NCBI RefSeq assembly: GCF_026914265.1
Contig: NC_069135.1
Location: forward strand, 18,096,406 to 18,160,405
DNA: 64,000 nt
DNA from: Mya arenaria
Lineage: Eukaryota; Mollusca; Bivalvia; Myida; Myidae
Reading direction: 5' to 3'
Program-made: the position numbers and the translations under genes
Part shown: in pieces, positions 37,606 to 51,500 of the stretch
How the letters are laid out: each line of letters starts with the position of its first letter
How positions within the stretch are numbered: position 1 is the first letter of the stretch
The notes under the pieces: generated by a model
What the model was told of the DNA's origin: nothing
The model's input: the letters and a program-made list of their open reading frames with translations, nothing else
The model's database searches: none

Positions 37606-38235
37606 AAATAGCCCCCATTTTAGTCAAATAGCCCCCACTCACATTTTAAAATTGGTCAGAAAGCCCCCAAAAAATGCCCCCAATTTTTACTTTTTTTATG
37701 TGTTTGCATACATACTGATGTTATGCCTAAACTTTTTAAACCTTTAATTTTACAAAATTAAGTGCAACCAACACTGTCTGTATATTGATAAATCTCACAA
37801 TTTAACCATGTAAGAATAACGTTTTAAAATAAATTATAAATAATATATCAAATCTACATTTTAAATGTTTCTAAGCCATATGTTATTAAGTATTTTCTTT
37901 CTTTTACGCATAATTAAAGGAACAACAAGAATATATAATTGAACTTTTTCTTAATTTTGAAATAATTTGCACATTGCATTCTTCACATTTTTATTTCACG
38001 TCTTTTAAATACACATTTATACTGTATGGTAAAAAATATTCACATTGTAAAATTTACACAATATACATTAACATAGAAGGAAAATGTTTATTATATATAG
38101 ATAAATAATTCAAGTCATTTGGATTATTTAATGAGGTTATTGTTTATTAATAGTATTTATTATCAAGTTTCAATTTTATTAAATAAATCTCATGTCACAC
38201 TCATGACAAGAAGAGTTTTTATATAAAATATATTA

Positions 38236-40233
38236 CAGGGATGATAACATTCCGGATTAATCCGGAATTCCGGATTTAAGGCCTCACGGATCGATTTTGA
38301 GATTAATGTAAATCCGTTGAGTTTTTTTCTAGGGGGGAAGGGTACAGGGAGCGATTCGAGCTCAGTTCGAACAATATGGGTACGAAAGGTGAGTTTTCCG
38401 GAAGTGTTAAGCCGGAAATTAACGAACCTATTTACGTCTTGGCAATCGAGCTATATGATTTGTTAAGATAGCATCCGGTGATTACGGAAATTACCGATGG
38501 GACTAGAAGACAGTATCCGGAAGGTCGTATCCGGATATGACAGACGACGAAGACGAATAAACGGGTATTGGAAAAAAAACGACCACCACCAACTTCTAAA
38601 ACATCGATTCGTCGATTTTAAGGGTATATTTGCCATTTATTTTTGAAGAGCAATTTCCAAAACGTTTCTTTTTAAGTTAATAGAAAGTGATCAAACTGAG
38701 AATGAATTTTTCGCATGTAGCATTATTTCGGACATCCCGATTCGGATTGTGTCATAATAATGGATTTTTATTTGGCCGATTGAAGTTTACGCTGTTTCTT
38801 TATTTTTCTCATAATGTTTGAAGCATTGTTCTCAATAAGAAGTGGCTGTTGACCATAATGGGAGGTTTAAATGAAAATTGGTTTGTTTCAAATTTAAAAA
38901 AACAAAACATGAATAAATATTTTGTAGTAGTAATATATATTACGTAGAGGCAGTCATTTTATTTTCTATTTGAGACAGTTCAACAAAACCTCAAGAGGTC
39001 TTGAGGACCCAGTTTGAGTGAGATTTAAATTCTATAGTTGTAATTTGTATTTCCCCATCCAGGTATGTTGATGGTTACAAAAGTCAGGGATGAAAGACAC
39101 CTCAGCCAGTGCATCCAGTGACTGACAATTCAATCCAGAGGCCATGATACTTGGATTTATGGCTGGACATGCTCCCTGGCACCACAGTAGTGTGTCTTAC
39201 TTAAGACACTTGCCAAAGATACAAAAGCTCTCAGCGACATAAAACTTCAAAGGTGTACAGCATCATACAAGATGACTTACGGAGTGGCTAGCCATTTCAA
39301 TGATGAACATGTGGAGGAGCTAATGGATCTCGGTTTTGTTTCAACTAAGACAAGTCAACACACACAAACAATGAGAAAACTGTTGCAGCTATTTTTCGGC
39401 TATAGAAAAAGAAATAGTGTTGAGATAATTGGCCTCCTTAAAAATCACAAGGGCTGATTCTAAATCAATTTTCATAGAATTTGAAAGCCTGTTTGAGAGA
39501 CTTGAACTGCCATGGGACAATCTAGTTTAAGTGTGCTACTGGACTCATGTAACACCATGAGGGGAAAAAATCTGGCTTGGGGACCAGAATACGTCAATGT
39601 CCACCATGTCCACAACGGCTACGCTGCCAAAGCATTTAAGTCCCGTTTGGATATTACTTGGAATAATATATATAACATTTAATGACATTATATTCTCATC
39701 AAATGTGCAGAAAATGGAATTGAATAAATACCACTTTTACCTGACAATAAACATTTGCAAGCATGATAATTGATATGTTGTTCATTATTATAAATCAAAC
39801 ATCCCACAGTGTAGACTGTTCATACACAGACATTTGATCATAGCCAGTTGAGTTTTATGGGAAGTGGACAACTGAATCAAAATGTCAGGTACAAGTCTAA
39901 TGCCTGTGACTTCAGGTAAAAAAAAGTAAATTTAACTGTTTAAAGACAAAGGTGTTAAACTTCACTGCTAAGATTCCTTATTATTGTTCTGATTGTGGAT
40001 GTCTCGTGTTGAACATAATTATATCTACTTAACCGAAAGGTGTACTCCTTGAACACTATTCTAAGGCAAAAAAGGGTATTAGAATCCCTGAAATACAGAA
40101 AGCTTCGGGGGGCTTCGCCCCCCTTATCCCCCCACGAGGGCTTTGCCCTGGACCCATCGGGGGCCTTGAGCGGCCCCCTGAACCCCACGCAGACATTTTC
40201 AGGATTGGCAACTTGGCTCTGTTATCATCCCTG
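38236..40233. mobile_element. hAT-like DNA transposon with transposase remnant
   Basis: The ends are inverted repeats CAGGGATGATAACA (left at 38236; right complementary copy ending at 40233). A 5-8 bp target duplication is not clean (ATATATTA versus ATATAACT). At about 39515-39655 the plus strand reads SLSVLLDSCNTMRGK, then about 15 codons later NVHHVHNGYAAKAF. This matches in style the DSCNVMRG...HHxHNAAKxF region of hAT transposases; it is preceded by FERLELPWDN in another frame. The coding part is frameshifted and short, so the copy is dead. Three GC hairpins lie at 40107-40123, 40137-40149 and 40159-40178. The superfamily call rests on remembered motifs. Confidence 0.55.
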
Positions 40234-40546
40234 ATATAACTGTAACACAATATTGAGAATGAGACTAGTCTGTATATACTATCTATTTGTCTATTATTAT
40301 ACTCGACATAAGTCCAGCTTCCAATTTTAACTGGCAATTTATTATATCTTGTTCTAATCACATATTTAAAATTGGTATGGTGTATATATGTAAAAGATAA
40401 TTTTCAAATTCAATTTTTTCTTTTATACAGACTTTACTCTAATTGATGTACTTATCTGTACTCGTACACTATACAGCATCTTTACAAAGTAAAACTAATA
40501 AATAAATGCAAGCAAGTGTATTTTATGTTTATATTTTTAACTCATT

Positions 40547-41466
40547 TAGGGTTCGAATTTTGACTCGCATACTCGCAAAATGCGAGCGACATTTGGAAAT
40601 TGCGAGTGACTTTTATTCAAGCTCGCAAAATTCTGCGAGTGGCTTTTTCTAGACCACAAAATGTTAAAAGGAAAGTAGAATAAAACATGAACTTAATTCC
40701 ACTATGTAGTCGAGTGTAAACAGCCTATAAGTGGCATGTTTACACTGCCGGTATAAAGAAGACAGTACGGAGTCACGCTCTAGTAGGTTTTCAAAAATAG
40801 AACAAATACGGAAAAGGCCGAGTTTTATCTCGAATCTTTCCGGGATGCTCCGAGGCGTGCATAATACAAAGTAAATACGAATGATGTAATCACCTAGCTC
40901 AATCATTGGCTAAATTTAGCGCTTTTGCGCACTATATGTAAACCCCATCATCCTTTGAATATATTTCCGCTCAACTGTCAAAAGGAATAGACTTCGTTCA
41001 TCGATATATTTCATGGTCCAAAGTATCCACGCTACATTTACTGTTGCTTTTTTATTTTAAATTTATTATTTTATTGTTTTTAATACTTAGAGACTTAATA
41101 AAATCTGTAGCGTGCTTATCGAATGGGTATTAAATTACCCGATGGCGTGGGTAAATATACAAAGTGAACAATGTTAAATTATTGGACAGCTTTGTTATCA
41201 AAAAGCTGGGCCAGCATCAGATGAGTCTTTCCATACCCCCCAAATAGAATAAGCCATCAACAAGTTCTAGTAGTCGATTCACTCAAGATTGATACTTTTT
41301 AATATTCATAATATGTCTTAGGTGTTAATTTCTACTTTAATTAGACAATATTATAAGGGAATAAAGCAAATAATAAAACTGCAAGTTGATTTGTCATTTT
41401 GCGAGTTGCCTCAAAATGCACTTGCAAAATTTTGCGAGTGCTCCTCAAAGTTAAATTCGAACCCTG
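40547..41466. mobile_element. Non-autonomous DNA transposon with a 5-bp target duplication
   Basis: The ends are inverted: the left begins TAGGGTTCGAATTT and the right, read in reverse complement, begins CAGGGTTCGAATTT. The 5-bp TCATT flanks both sides (40542-40546 and 41467-41471). GCGAG-type motifs recur near both ends. No transposase frame is present. A 5-bp duplication fits hAT5-like elements, but the family is inferred. Confidence 0.65.
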
Positions 41467-41726
41467 TCATTTCACAAATTTATGACAAAAAAATGTACGA
41501 GTACATACTTACATTGGTGCAGAAATGGTGAAACTTACTAACTGAAGTACCACATAGTTTACAATTAATTTATTTTTCACAGTTTTTTCGTATTTTTCCA
41601 TTATAAAAGATTTCTAGGTATGTCTACCTAGTAGAATTCATTCCTTATGCGTGATTGGCTAGTCAATGTTATCACGTGATATTACAAAGTTAGGTATATA
41701 GCTTTAATATTCCAACCCTTTAGGGT

Positions 41727-41800
41727 AAGCCTTCGTAGCACAGTGGATACAACACTGAATGTAATTTTGGCGACACCGCTTCGAACCCAGTCTCTGACTC
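41727..41800 (+). mobile_element. Degenerate tRNA-like SINE head
   Basis: The plus strand shows an A-box-like TAGCACAGTGGATA and, about 40 bp on, a B-box-like GCTTCGAACCC, followed by a T-rich run. The stems do not fold into a full tRNA. Confidence 0.4.
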
Positions 41801-42568
41801 AATTTTTTTTTCATTTTGGTATTTTCTTTACAATTATGATATCAAAGAGAAAAAACATTTTATTAAATAATTGTCCTGAGATTCGTTACAGAAAATTCTT
41901 TTTTGGTGCCAACCTGATGTACAGTCCCTTTAATCAATTTGTTATGACACAGCCATCGCTAAAATCCAAAATATGATTTAACCTTTCTAAAATCATTTTG
42001 TGTGCAATGTTGTGTGAAAAAACAGTGATTTTTTGGTGCAATATACTGCGTTCTAAAAGCTGTTTCCCTTTTGAAAAAATGCCAATTTTATAAAAAAAAA
42101 AAATCCCAATTTGATTAATGAAGATTATGTTTATGAATATAAAAGCAATGTATTTCTTGAAATATAGATTTTGCAAGGCACAGGCGGTAAAAACAATTCA
42201 AAAAAAAAAAATCACTGAAAAAACTTTCTAAAATCATAATTTGCGCAATGCTGTATGAAACATTTGCTAAATTAAGCTCTTGTTCAGAATGCAATATTTA
42301 AAAGAGTGCATGCTATGTGAATATTTTATGCTATTTTAATGATTTACATAGGTAATATTTGTCATATGATTGATTGAGGCAAACTTACAGAAGTATTTTT
42401 TCTGTGTCACAATTGTAAACCTGTGTCAGGATTGCCCAAATGTTGTTCTATCCCTTGTCAATAGACAATAAATGGGTACAAAAATGGAGAGTCACCCTGT
42501 GATTGCACATTTAACACATTTCAACTAACAAAATGTAGAATATTTTTTTCATTTTTGTTACAGAGAAC

Positions 42569-45500
42569 ATGACTTCAGATTACCCAAATCCATATGATAG
42601 CACTGACTACAGTGACTATCAAGATCCCTACAAACTAAGTAGGTCTGAAAACTCTGAATACAGCGAATACAAAAGTGAAAACCAACCTCAGGAATATGCA
42701 AGCTATGGAGCACAAGATCATTATGGCTCAGAGGATAGTTACGGATCTTATGGAGACAGCTACAGTGACAGAAGTAATGATCAGGAAGAAAGAGACAGGT
42801 ACAATTAGAAAAAATGGATGATTATAAATGCTATTTTGAAGTGCAGGGCTGTCTGTATCTCTCTGCTCTAGCAATATGTGGCTGAGGCCCTTCCAAATTT
42901 TTATCTTATATTCTCAATGTATATATATAGAGAAATATATCTATCGGTAACTGGGAAACCGATGTAGTTTGCTCAAAGAATTAGTAAATACAATGGATGT
43001 GATTTCTGACTTACAGTGTAAAATCACTAAAATGTACCACTACCTTAAAATTTACCAAGGCCTAAAAAAAATACATTTGGTTCGGGTGACCCTACCTACG
43101 GAATAGGCGCCGACCCAACCGTTTTTATAGTCAGTTTGAATTTTTTTTATGAAAAACCAAAAAAAAAAAATTCTTTTTTTTTAATTGCTTTTCAATATGT
43201 AGTTTAAAACCTTTACTGCTTATACAGAAGAAAACTTTAACACCATTCTCCAATGATGAAAATAACATTCTTAGATAAAGCCTAATAAAAAAATAAAATA
43301 AAAAAAAGCCTACCTACCCTACCTATTTTTGAAAAGGATGTAACCCTAACCAAACAATATTTTTTTTCGGCCCAACCATTGAGATGTCAAGGCCTTTCAC
43401 TTTAGAACACCACAATAGTTTTACCCCATATTGTCTAACATTTTCTAACACTTCTTCAACTCATAGCATTTTATTGCAATGTTTGTGTTTGGTTGTTGTT
43501 TTTTGATAGTGTGTTACTGTTTTCTCATCAAACTTGGGCAAAATACCAAACTTTCTTTAATGTGATATTTTCTGGTAAAAATCAACTTTCCTAGTAAGTC
43601 ACTATTCATTAAAAACTTAAATACAATTTAAAGTTTCTTAGGTAAGGGCTATTCCATTTAAACTGATAACCCCTAGAGGGAAGGCACTACTAAAACAAAT
43701 TAACCCATCTGGGGTCCAAATTAGGGGAAAAAGATAACCTCCCATTTACCAAGAAAATAATAGGGTTTCCCCCCGGGGGGGGGGGGGTAATATGTTTTAC
43801 TGGAATTGTTCTAAGTATCACTGGTTTAATTCAACACAAACCTTGCACTTTAAAAATGCTTTCCAGTCTAACCTTGCTTAATTTTTGTATTTTTTATAGT
43901 TGGGCTTGTCAGGGCTTGACGCTTATTCTAATACTTGGTTGCCCTTCGGGCAACCACCTAGCCATTTTCACTTGCCCGAATGGATTTTTTACTTGCCCAA
44001 TTTTTTTTTGGCTCATTTTGTTGTTATACTTCACATCAAAACCCATTTCCAGATTCAACCTGCACATCAGGGCTTGCTGTATTTGAAATAAATCAGTTGT
44101 CATGAAATTTGTAACTAATAGCACATACATTCAAATTATTAAGGATGAAATAAAATTGAATTATTAGAACGAACAGTCAACGTCTATTATCTTAGCCTTG
44201 TAATCTTACATTTATTTTGAAGTAAATTACAATTTATCGCAATGTAAAGTGAAATCGTAAAGTTGCAAAAACCGAGCCTCCGAAAATTGGAGCAGTCCGA
44301 AAAATAGCCAAAATGACCATTCTCGCTGTGTCTGAGTCCAGGAAAATTGTTTCCCCAAGACTCGACCCAGTGCATTTTCGTTTCTTTTCATAGCTGGTCT
44401 TTTTCTCGGATGACTTAGCCTTTTTTGTTTGAAACATTAAAAAAACTTGACAGTGTCGACTGTCAAAACACCATTTGTGTACATTGTGAGGGCATTAACT
44501 GGAATGCTAGCTATATGGATTTTGTGCAGCTCACGCGATTGGCCAACGGATCTAGACGGAATTACTCGAGCTCTATCGGAAAATATTCGGCAGTCTTCGC
44601 CATCGCAGTTTCGAATGAAAATGTCAGAGGAGCTCCGTTTGACCCGATTTTTCGAGTCAACAACCAATGAGTGCATTAGTTTCTGTTTGATAAATACTCT
44701 CCAAGAAGGAGAGTACGGACTATTATTTTTTACCCGAAAAGTCGCCACTATTACAAGTTTTTTTGTTACTGCCCGATCGGGCAGGTAGATTCTAAAAACT
44801 ACTGCCCGTCTGCAAAAATTACTTGCCCCAGGCAATCGGGCAGTGGTTAATGTCGAGCCCTGCTTGTTAATAAAAAAGATGCAAAGCAATTATGTTAGAA
44901 TTTAGGCCTGTCTAAGAAAATTCTAATTATTGTGACTGAATAATGCTGATATTGCCTGTGGTTGGTTATTTAGACAACAACGCAAGAACAGATCTGAGCG
45001 AAGAAGGGAGCTGAAACATGGACATGATAGAAATGACAGAAACGATCGTGAAAGAAGTAGAAGAGACTATGACAGATATGAAGTAAGCAGTGATTCAAGT
45101 TAGCACAAGCCTCAAAGCCTGCAGTTTAAAAAATAAAATTTGGTGTTAAGTTTAAAATGGACACTCATTGTTAGAGGTAACATAACTTTTTAGTTTAATT
45201 TAGAGCAAATTATGATCAAATGCAGGGAAATGTTGAATATGTATTATAATTAATTATAATGTGCATTAGAAAAAGACATTTATCACATCATTAGTCTGTC
45301 AACTGTTCAATGTTTTAGTATTCGACCCTTTGTTAAATGAGAAATGATGACTGGTTGAAAATTGCAGAGAGATCGTGATAGAGACCGTCGCGAGTCTCGT
45401 GAGGACAGAGCAGGAGAGAAGTGGCTCACAGACTCACCCACCAATACCATCATCCTGCGAGGATTGCCAGACTTCATTGAGGAAAAAGATGTAGGTTGTT

Positions 45501-48500
45501 AATAAGAAAATTAACCTAAAAGGAAATACTTTTTATTATACATGAAACCTGAAAAGTTAAATTGTATTTGCCTGTACAGTTGGGCTGTTCTAAGGTCAGT
45601 TATAGTTTTGAACTTATATACATGTAAATTCTAAATGTTTAAATCTGAATGTTTAAATAGTTGTTTTACTTGTAAGACTAGATCATTGTGAATTTAATAT
45701 ATATCTTGCAAGTGTTATTTAATTGAAGAGGCTTAAATTCCTCCACCTTCAGATAAAAGCAGAGCTGATGTTGTTTGGAGCACCGATCAGAGATGTACGC
45801 CTCATGAGAAAAAGTTCAGGTGAGCTCTCCGTTTGAAGATAGAAATTATTGAACCATGTTTCCCCTTCTGGTCCTGCAACCTGCATGTCTGTAGGAATTG
45901 GAACTGATCTCCTTCATCCATGTCCCAACATGGTGACAATTTGTAGGAGCTTACTGTATTGGTTTATGATGTGTGCCTTGCTGATTGGTCAAACAAAGTT
46001 TTAATTTTGATGACGTTTCATGAAAAGCCTTTAAAAAGTAATTAGTTAAAGTATTTTGGGTCTTTCTTTGATTTCAAAATTCTTGTTATATTCCCCCGTG
46101 ATGGCCAGTATTTTACCCAAATAATGACATTGTTCCTTTTCAGCATATTTGTCTACAGTGAATTGGTAATGGTATCACTGTGTGTGTAAGTCATTATGTT
46201 GGTATATTATCCATATTGAAATTTAAGCGCTGTGTGGTAAGTATTGTGGGACGATAGTGTTTTTATTGTTTGACCAAGATCAGTAAGGCACTAGATAGAA
46301 AAAATCAGATGCAATGACAGATTCAGGAAAAGAAAAGCCTGAACATTCCAAAAAATTGGCGTTTGTCTGCTCATTGAACGCAAATATCTGTCATTGCTTG
46401 TTGTAAAATAGTTAATCATGTTATTTAATGTGACCCGTTGGTATCATGTACAGGTGCATCCCGGGGATTTGCTTTCGTCGAGTTTCAGAACAAGGATGAT
46501 GCACATCGTTGGATGGATATCAATCAGGTTTTGATGACCAACCTTACTTCTTCTACACTGTTTATTGCTATATGTCCCTCAAAAGGCAACGGTATAGTAA
46601 TCCAACAGAAAAGTCAGAAATGTGAATCATGTGACTCAGTGTTGATCAGGGGAAATATTCATGATGTGTTTGTACATCTGTTTTGAAAGGGATTTTTTTT
46701 TTCCATTTTGGGTGCAGATTAGGGGTTAAGGAAGGTTTGGATGAGTCAATAATTTGAGATTCAAATAACTTCAAAGTAATATTGCTAAATGTTATCTTTT
46801 GTGAAAACTCTCAATAGGGGGTTCATTACTATTTTTTTCTAATATCAAAGGTTAAATGTATGATGAATGTATTTGAAAATGTGGGATTTGTTTAGTTCTG
46901 CTTAACAAAGTCCACATAGCTTTTATAATGAGAGGATGTTATCACTGAGATAAGAAAAAAAGAGAAGATCTGCTAGTTCATATCATAATACAAGAAGTTG
47001 TTGGGGGATGGAAAATATGGCTGATTAGCAGACTGCACAGCTGTAACACTAGTGAACTTTGAGATGTTGAAAGTATTTTGCCGACAAAACAAGACTTAAG
47101 AGACAAAAGGAAGACAGTACCGTTCATGCATTTCTTGCAAATGTCGTACATTGTTAAATTTTCCTCATAACAACCACCTAATTTAAGTATTGTACGTCAG
47201 CACTGCATAATGCATGAACTTTGACTGTTACCAAAATGTTATAAAAACGATGTAGTATGCTTCTGCCAGAATCAATATCCGAGTTATAAATATCAAACTT
47301 GTATGAAATCACACATGTCTTGAAATGTCAATCACTCAACTGGTAGCCGCACGGTGGTGTTCTGAGAACTGACTTACATCCAGTTTATACAGTATACAAT
47401 TTGTGACTGTTTGCCTTTTGTTTTCAGAGAAAGCTGGTTCTCCAGAATCAGTATCCTTGCACTATGAACTTCAGTACGCCGAAAGATCCGAAGGATAAAC
47501 AAATGACCTATAGGATGGACTGGACCTGTGTCAAGGTGGGTAGTTGTGTTTTTCGCCCGATTTCAACTGTACTCTCCTCTTAAATATTATTTAGGCATAA
47601 ACTGATTTCCATGTATAAAGCAGCCAATTGTATAAAACTTTAAAAGTTGACCACATGTGATGTACAGTCTTGCACATTTGGGTGATATGATTAGCTAGTT
47701 GTTGGATAATTTTGGGCAAATGAGTAAACATTTTTGCAAACTTTAACTTATTGAATAAAATAGCAGATTTATACAATTGGCTGCTTGTCCCAATTTATCA
47801 AAATTTTAAGCAAAACAAACTTTATAACAATCTTAGTACATTTAGCCAAATTGTATTTTGGTTTTAAAAATTGAAATGGGTTATTGTGATTATGATACAG
47901 ATAACTTCCTTAATACACCTCGGAACACCTTAAAATCATAACGTAACAGAAATTATACCAATACAAAATAGTGTGCTTGATATTTTTAGGGAATTTAAAA
48001 ATCTTAGTGAAATTGGGGCCAGGTCTTTTTTCTGAATATATAAGACTAGACTCCTGTTATATTTACTTATAGAAATCCAAATAGCACAAGTCACTTTTGA
48101 CCATAATATAAACTTGAGTAAAACTTGTAGAAACACAGCACAATTGATACATAATTTACTTTGATGTTCAGAAGCAAACTTTTGAAATATTGAAAATTGA
48201 TCTGAAATAGGAATTCTTTATCTTTGGTGTGTTGAAATAACCAGTCCTCAAAATTTGATGATTTTCATTATGTACCTAATGGGAAACTGAGATTATCTGT
48301 GACATGTTTGTACCTTACAGTGTGGTGTACATAATTTCAAGCGGAGAGATTACTGTTTCAAGTGTCATTTGTCCAGATATGGTAAGACAAAACAATGTGA
48401 CAACAAAGAAATGTGTGAGGTGTTTTTCATTCCTCACTAGATTGTTACATGTTTAGTGCATCTCAGATGTATATGTTGTAATGTGTATGGTATTGAAAAT

Positions 48501-51500
48501 ATCAATGAGGTTATTTTTTGTTTTGAGGTTGAGAATACCACTAGATTCCTTGGCATTTACTTGGATTCTTAGGTATTGATATAGAAGAAAATGTCGCTTT
48601 GAGCAATACTCTTTAAAGGAAATATGAGGGCATAAATGTAAAAAAAAAATACAAAATCATTCAACAGTGAAATTAATCTTTTTAAACAAATGGGTCCTTA
48701 ATTGTCTTAATAATATGTGCATTAAGAAGCTGTCAAAAAAAGTTATTGAATAAGATGCACTTAAATGATGAAATATATCATTTTTACATGAAGAATATTG
48801 TGTAATTGAAGAAATTATTTAAGGTAGATGCTATGAATTTTATAAGGATAATGACATATATGGATCTGTTTGTATCAGCTCCAATTCAGGTACCCTGTAT
48901 GCTCAGGCAGTTGGCTTGCAATTCAGGAATCACTGAAAAAGAACACTGAATGCTTCAAAAGGGTCAAAGGTTCACAGAAGATTGTCAACACATTTTGACA
49001 AGGAAAATGTGAAAATACTTCACCTTGTCATCTTCTTATTGTTCACTTTTGTGTTTTGTTTTAGAGTCTGGTAAACAGCAGCTGGATGGTTTTGACCATG
49101 TAGGGACCAATCCTTGCAACAGTGAGTAGTATTATTACATACCAGGTACATGTTTGTAGATTTGTAACAGAAGATTTTCATTGCACAGTTAATTGTACAT
49201 GGTTGATGCATGTAATGATTTTGCATCAAATGATTTTAAATACAAAATGAACCCTCTTGCCATAGAAAGCGTCCTGTTAAAGCGCTTCAATGTGCATGTT
49301 ATTTTGCCATTTATGAATAATGAAAGATGAATTGACTTAATTTTTAAAGCTTGATTGTGTTTTATTATCCACCTTGCCAGCCCTGGTGTTTAGAGGTCTA
49401 GATGCGCTCACAACAGAGGAGAACTTATTACGAGCACTGAACAATCATACACCGCTTACTTGCAAAAACATGCAGGTACTTGTGTCTGTTTTATTTTGTA
49501 GAACCTATGTGTATTGTTATTGCCTTCATCAACAACATGTGCCTAACACTAGATAGTTTGCCAAAAAATGACACAAGTTGTAGTGTATTTTTCTTTCACC
49601 ACAGACATGTTAGCTTTATTTATCATCATTTTCCTTTCTTTCATAATTTAAATTTGCTGCAATTCTTAACATGATATTTTCAAGGATATAGTATCAACAT
49701 AGCAAAAAAGGCCTGGAGAGTCTTAATGTTTTATCAAATGAATGAGGAAATACTTCGTATTATTATGTCTCCCCCTCTCTGGGGGAGACATATTGTTTTT
49801 GCCCTGTCCGTTAGTCCGATAGTCCGTCAGTCCGTCCGTACGTCACACTTCGTTTCCGATCGATAACTGGAAAACCGCATGACCTAGGTTCACCAAACTT
49901 GGTAGGGAGGTTGGTCATGAGGTGTAGAAGATCCCTATTGTTTTTGGGGTCACTAGGTCAAAGGTCAAGGTCGCGGCGACCCCCAATGTAAAAAACATTT
50001 CCACTCAATATCTTGAGAACGGTTTGACCTAGGTTCACCAAACTTGGTAGGGAGGTTGGTCATGAGGTGTAGAAGATCCCTATTGTTTTTGGGGTCACTA
50101 GGTCAAAGGTCAAGGTCGAGGCGACCCCCAATGTAAAAAACATTTCCGCTCAATATCTTGAGAACGGTTTGACCTAGGTTCACCAAACTTGGTAGGGAGG
50201 TTGGTCATGAGGTGTAGAAGATCCCTATTGTTTTTGGGGTCACTAGGTCAAAGGTCAAGGTCGCGGCGACCCCCAATGTAAAAAACATTTCCGCTCAATA
50301 TCTTGAGAACGGTTTGACCTAGGTTCACCAAACTTGGTAGGGAGGTTGGTCATGAGATGTAGAAGATCCCTATTGTTTTTGGGGTCACTAGGTCAAAGAT
50401 CAAGGTCGCGGCGACCCCCAATGTAAAAAACATTTCCGCTCAATATCTTGAGAACAGTTTGACCTAGGTTCACCAAACTTGGTAGGGAGGTTGGTCATGA
50501 GGTGTAGAAGATCCCTATTGATTTTGGGGTCACTAGGTCAAAGGTCAAGGTCGCGGCGACCCCCAATGTAAAAAACATTTCCGCTCAATATCTTGAGAAC
50601 GGTTTGACCTAGGTTCACCAAACTTGGTAGGGAGGTTGGTCATGAGGTGTAGAAGATCCCTATTGTTTTTGGGGTCACTAGGTCAAAGGTCAAGGTCGCG
50701 GCGACCCCCAATGTAAAAAACATTTCCGCTCAATATCTTGAGAACAGTTTGACCTAGGTTCACCAAACTTGGTAGGGAGGTTGGTCATGAGGTGTAGAAG
50801 ATCCCTATTGATTTTGGGGTCACTAGGTCAAAGGTCAAGGTCGCGGCGACCCCCAATGTAAAAAACATTTCCGCTCAATATCTTGAGAACGGTTTGACCT
50901 AGGTTCACCAAACTTGGTAGGGAGGTTGGTCATGAGGTGTAGAAGATCCCTATTGTTTTTGGGGTCACTAGGTCAAAGGTCAAGGTCGCGGCGACCCCCA
51001 ATGTAAAAAACATTTCCGCTCAATATCTTGAGAACGGTTTGACCTAGGTTCACCAAACTTGGTAGGGAGGTTGGTCATGAGGTGTAGAAGACATGTATTG
51101 TTTTTCGGGTCACTAGGTCAAAGGTCACGGCGACCCCCAAAGTTAAAACCAATGCCGCTCAATATCTTGAGAACGGTTTGACCTAGGTTCACCAAACTTG
51201 GTAGGAAGGTTGGTCATGAGGTGTAGAAGATCCCTATTGATTTTGGGGTCACATGTCAAGGTCAAGTGCTTGAAAGATGAAAAATAGTTTTCAGATCATT
51301 AACTAGGGCTTATTGTGTGGAAATCCCTATTGAATTCTCACACCCTGCTTTCCAGCCAGATGTATCAGTACTTTACACCTCTAAGTCTTACTAAGCCTTC
51401 GGGGGAGACATGCGCTTTTCTCAAAAGCCCATTCTAGTTTTAACAAAGATGTTAAAAGTATTATACGTTTAAACATATTTTATATGAATCTTCAAGAGCT

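Larger units (their letters stand above)
34295..42563. other. Intergenic gap between divergent COPG and RBM5/10
   Basis: It must hold both promoters and the noncoding first exon of RBM5/10, none of which I can place. 34300-36280 is plain AT-rich DNA. Further right lie the TatD-like fragment, the SINE pair, the hAT-like transposon and a second short transposon. It is rich in mobile DNA. Confidence 0.6.

Noticed and set aside
39272..39457. Independent 61-codon gene
   Set aside because: It lies within the hAT-like element and is probably part of its decayed coding region.
44437..44889. 150-codon minus frame
   Set aside because: It lies inside and across the end of a short transposon, overlaps a plus frame of 113 codons and matches no known family.
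49850..51260. CRISPR-like regular repeats
   Set aside because: Units are contiguous 145-bp tandem copies without unique spacers, in a eukaryotic intron.
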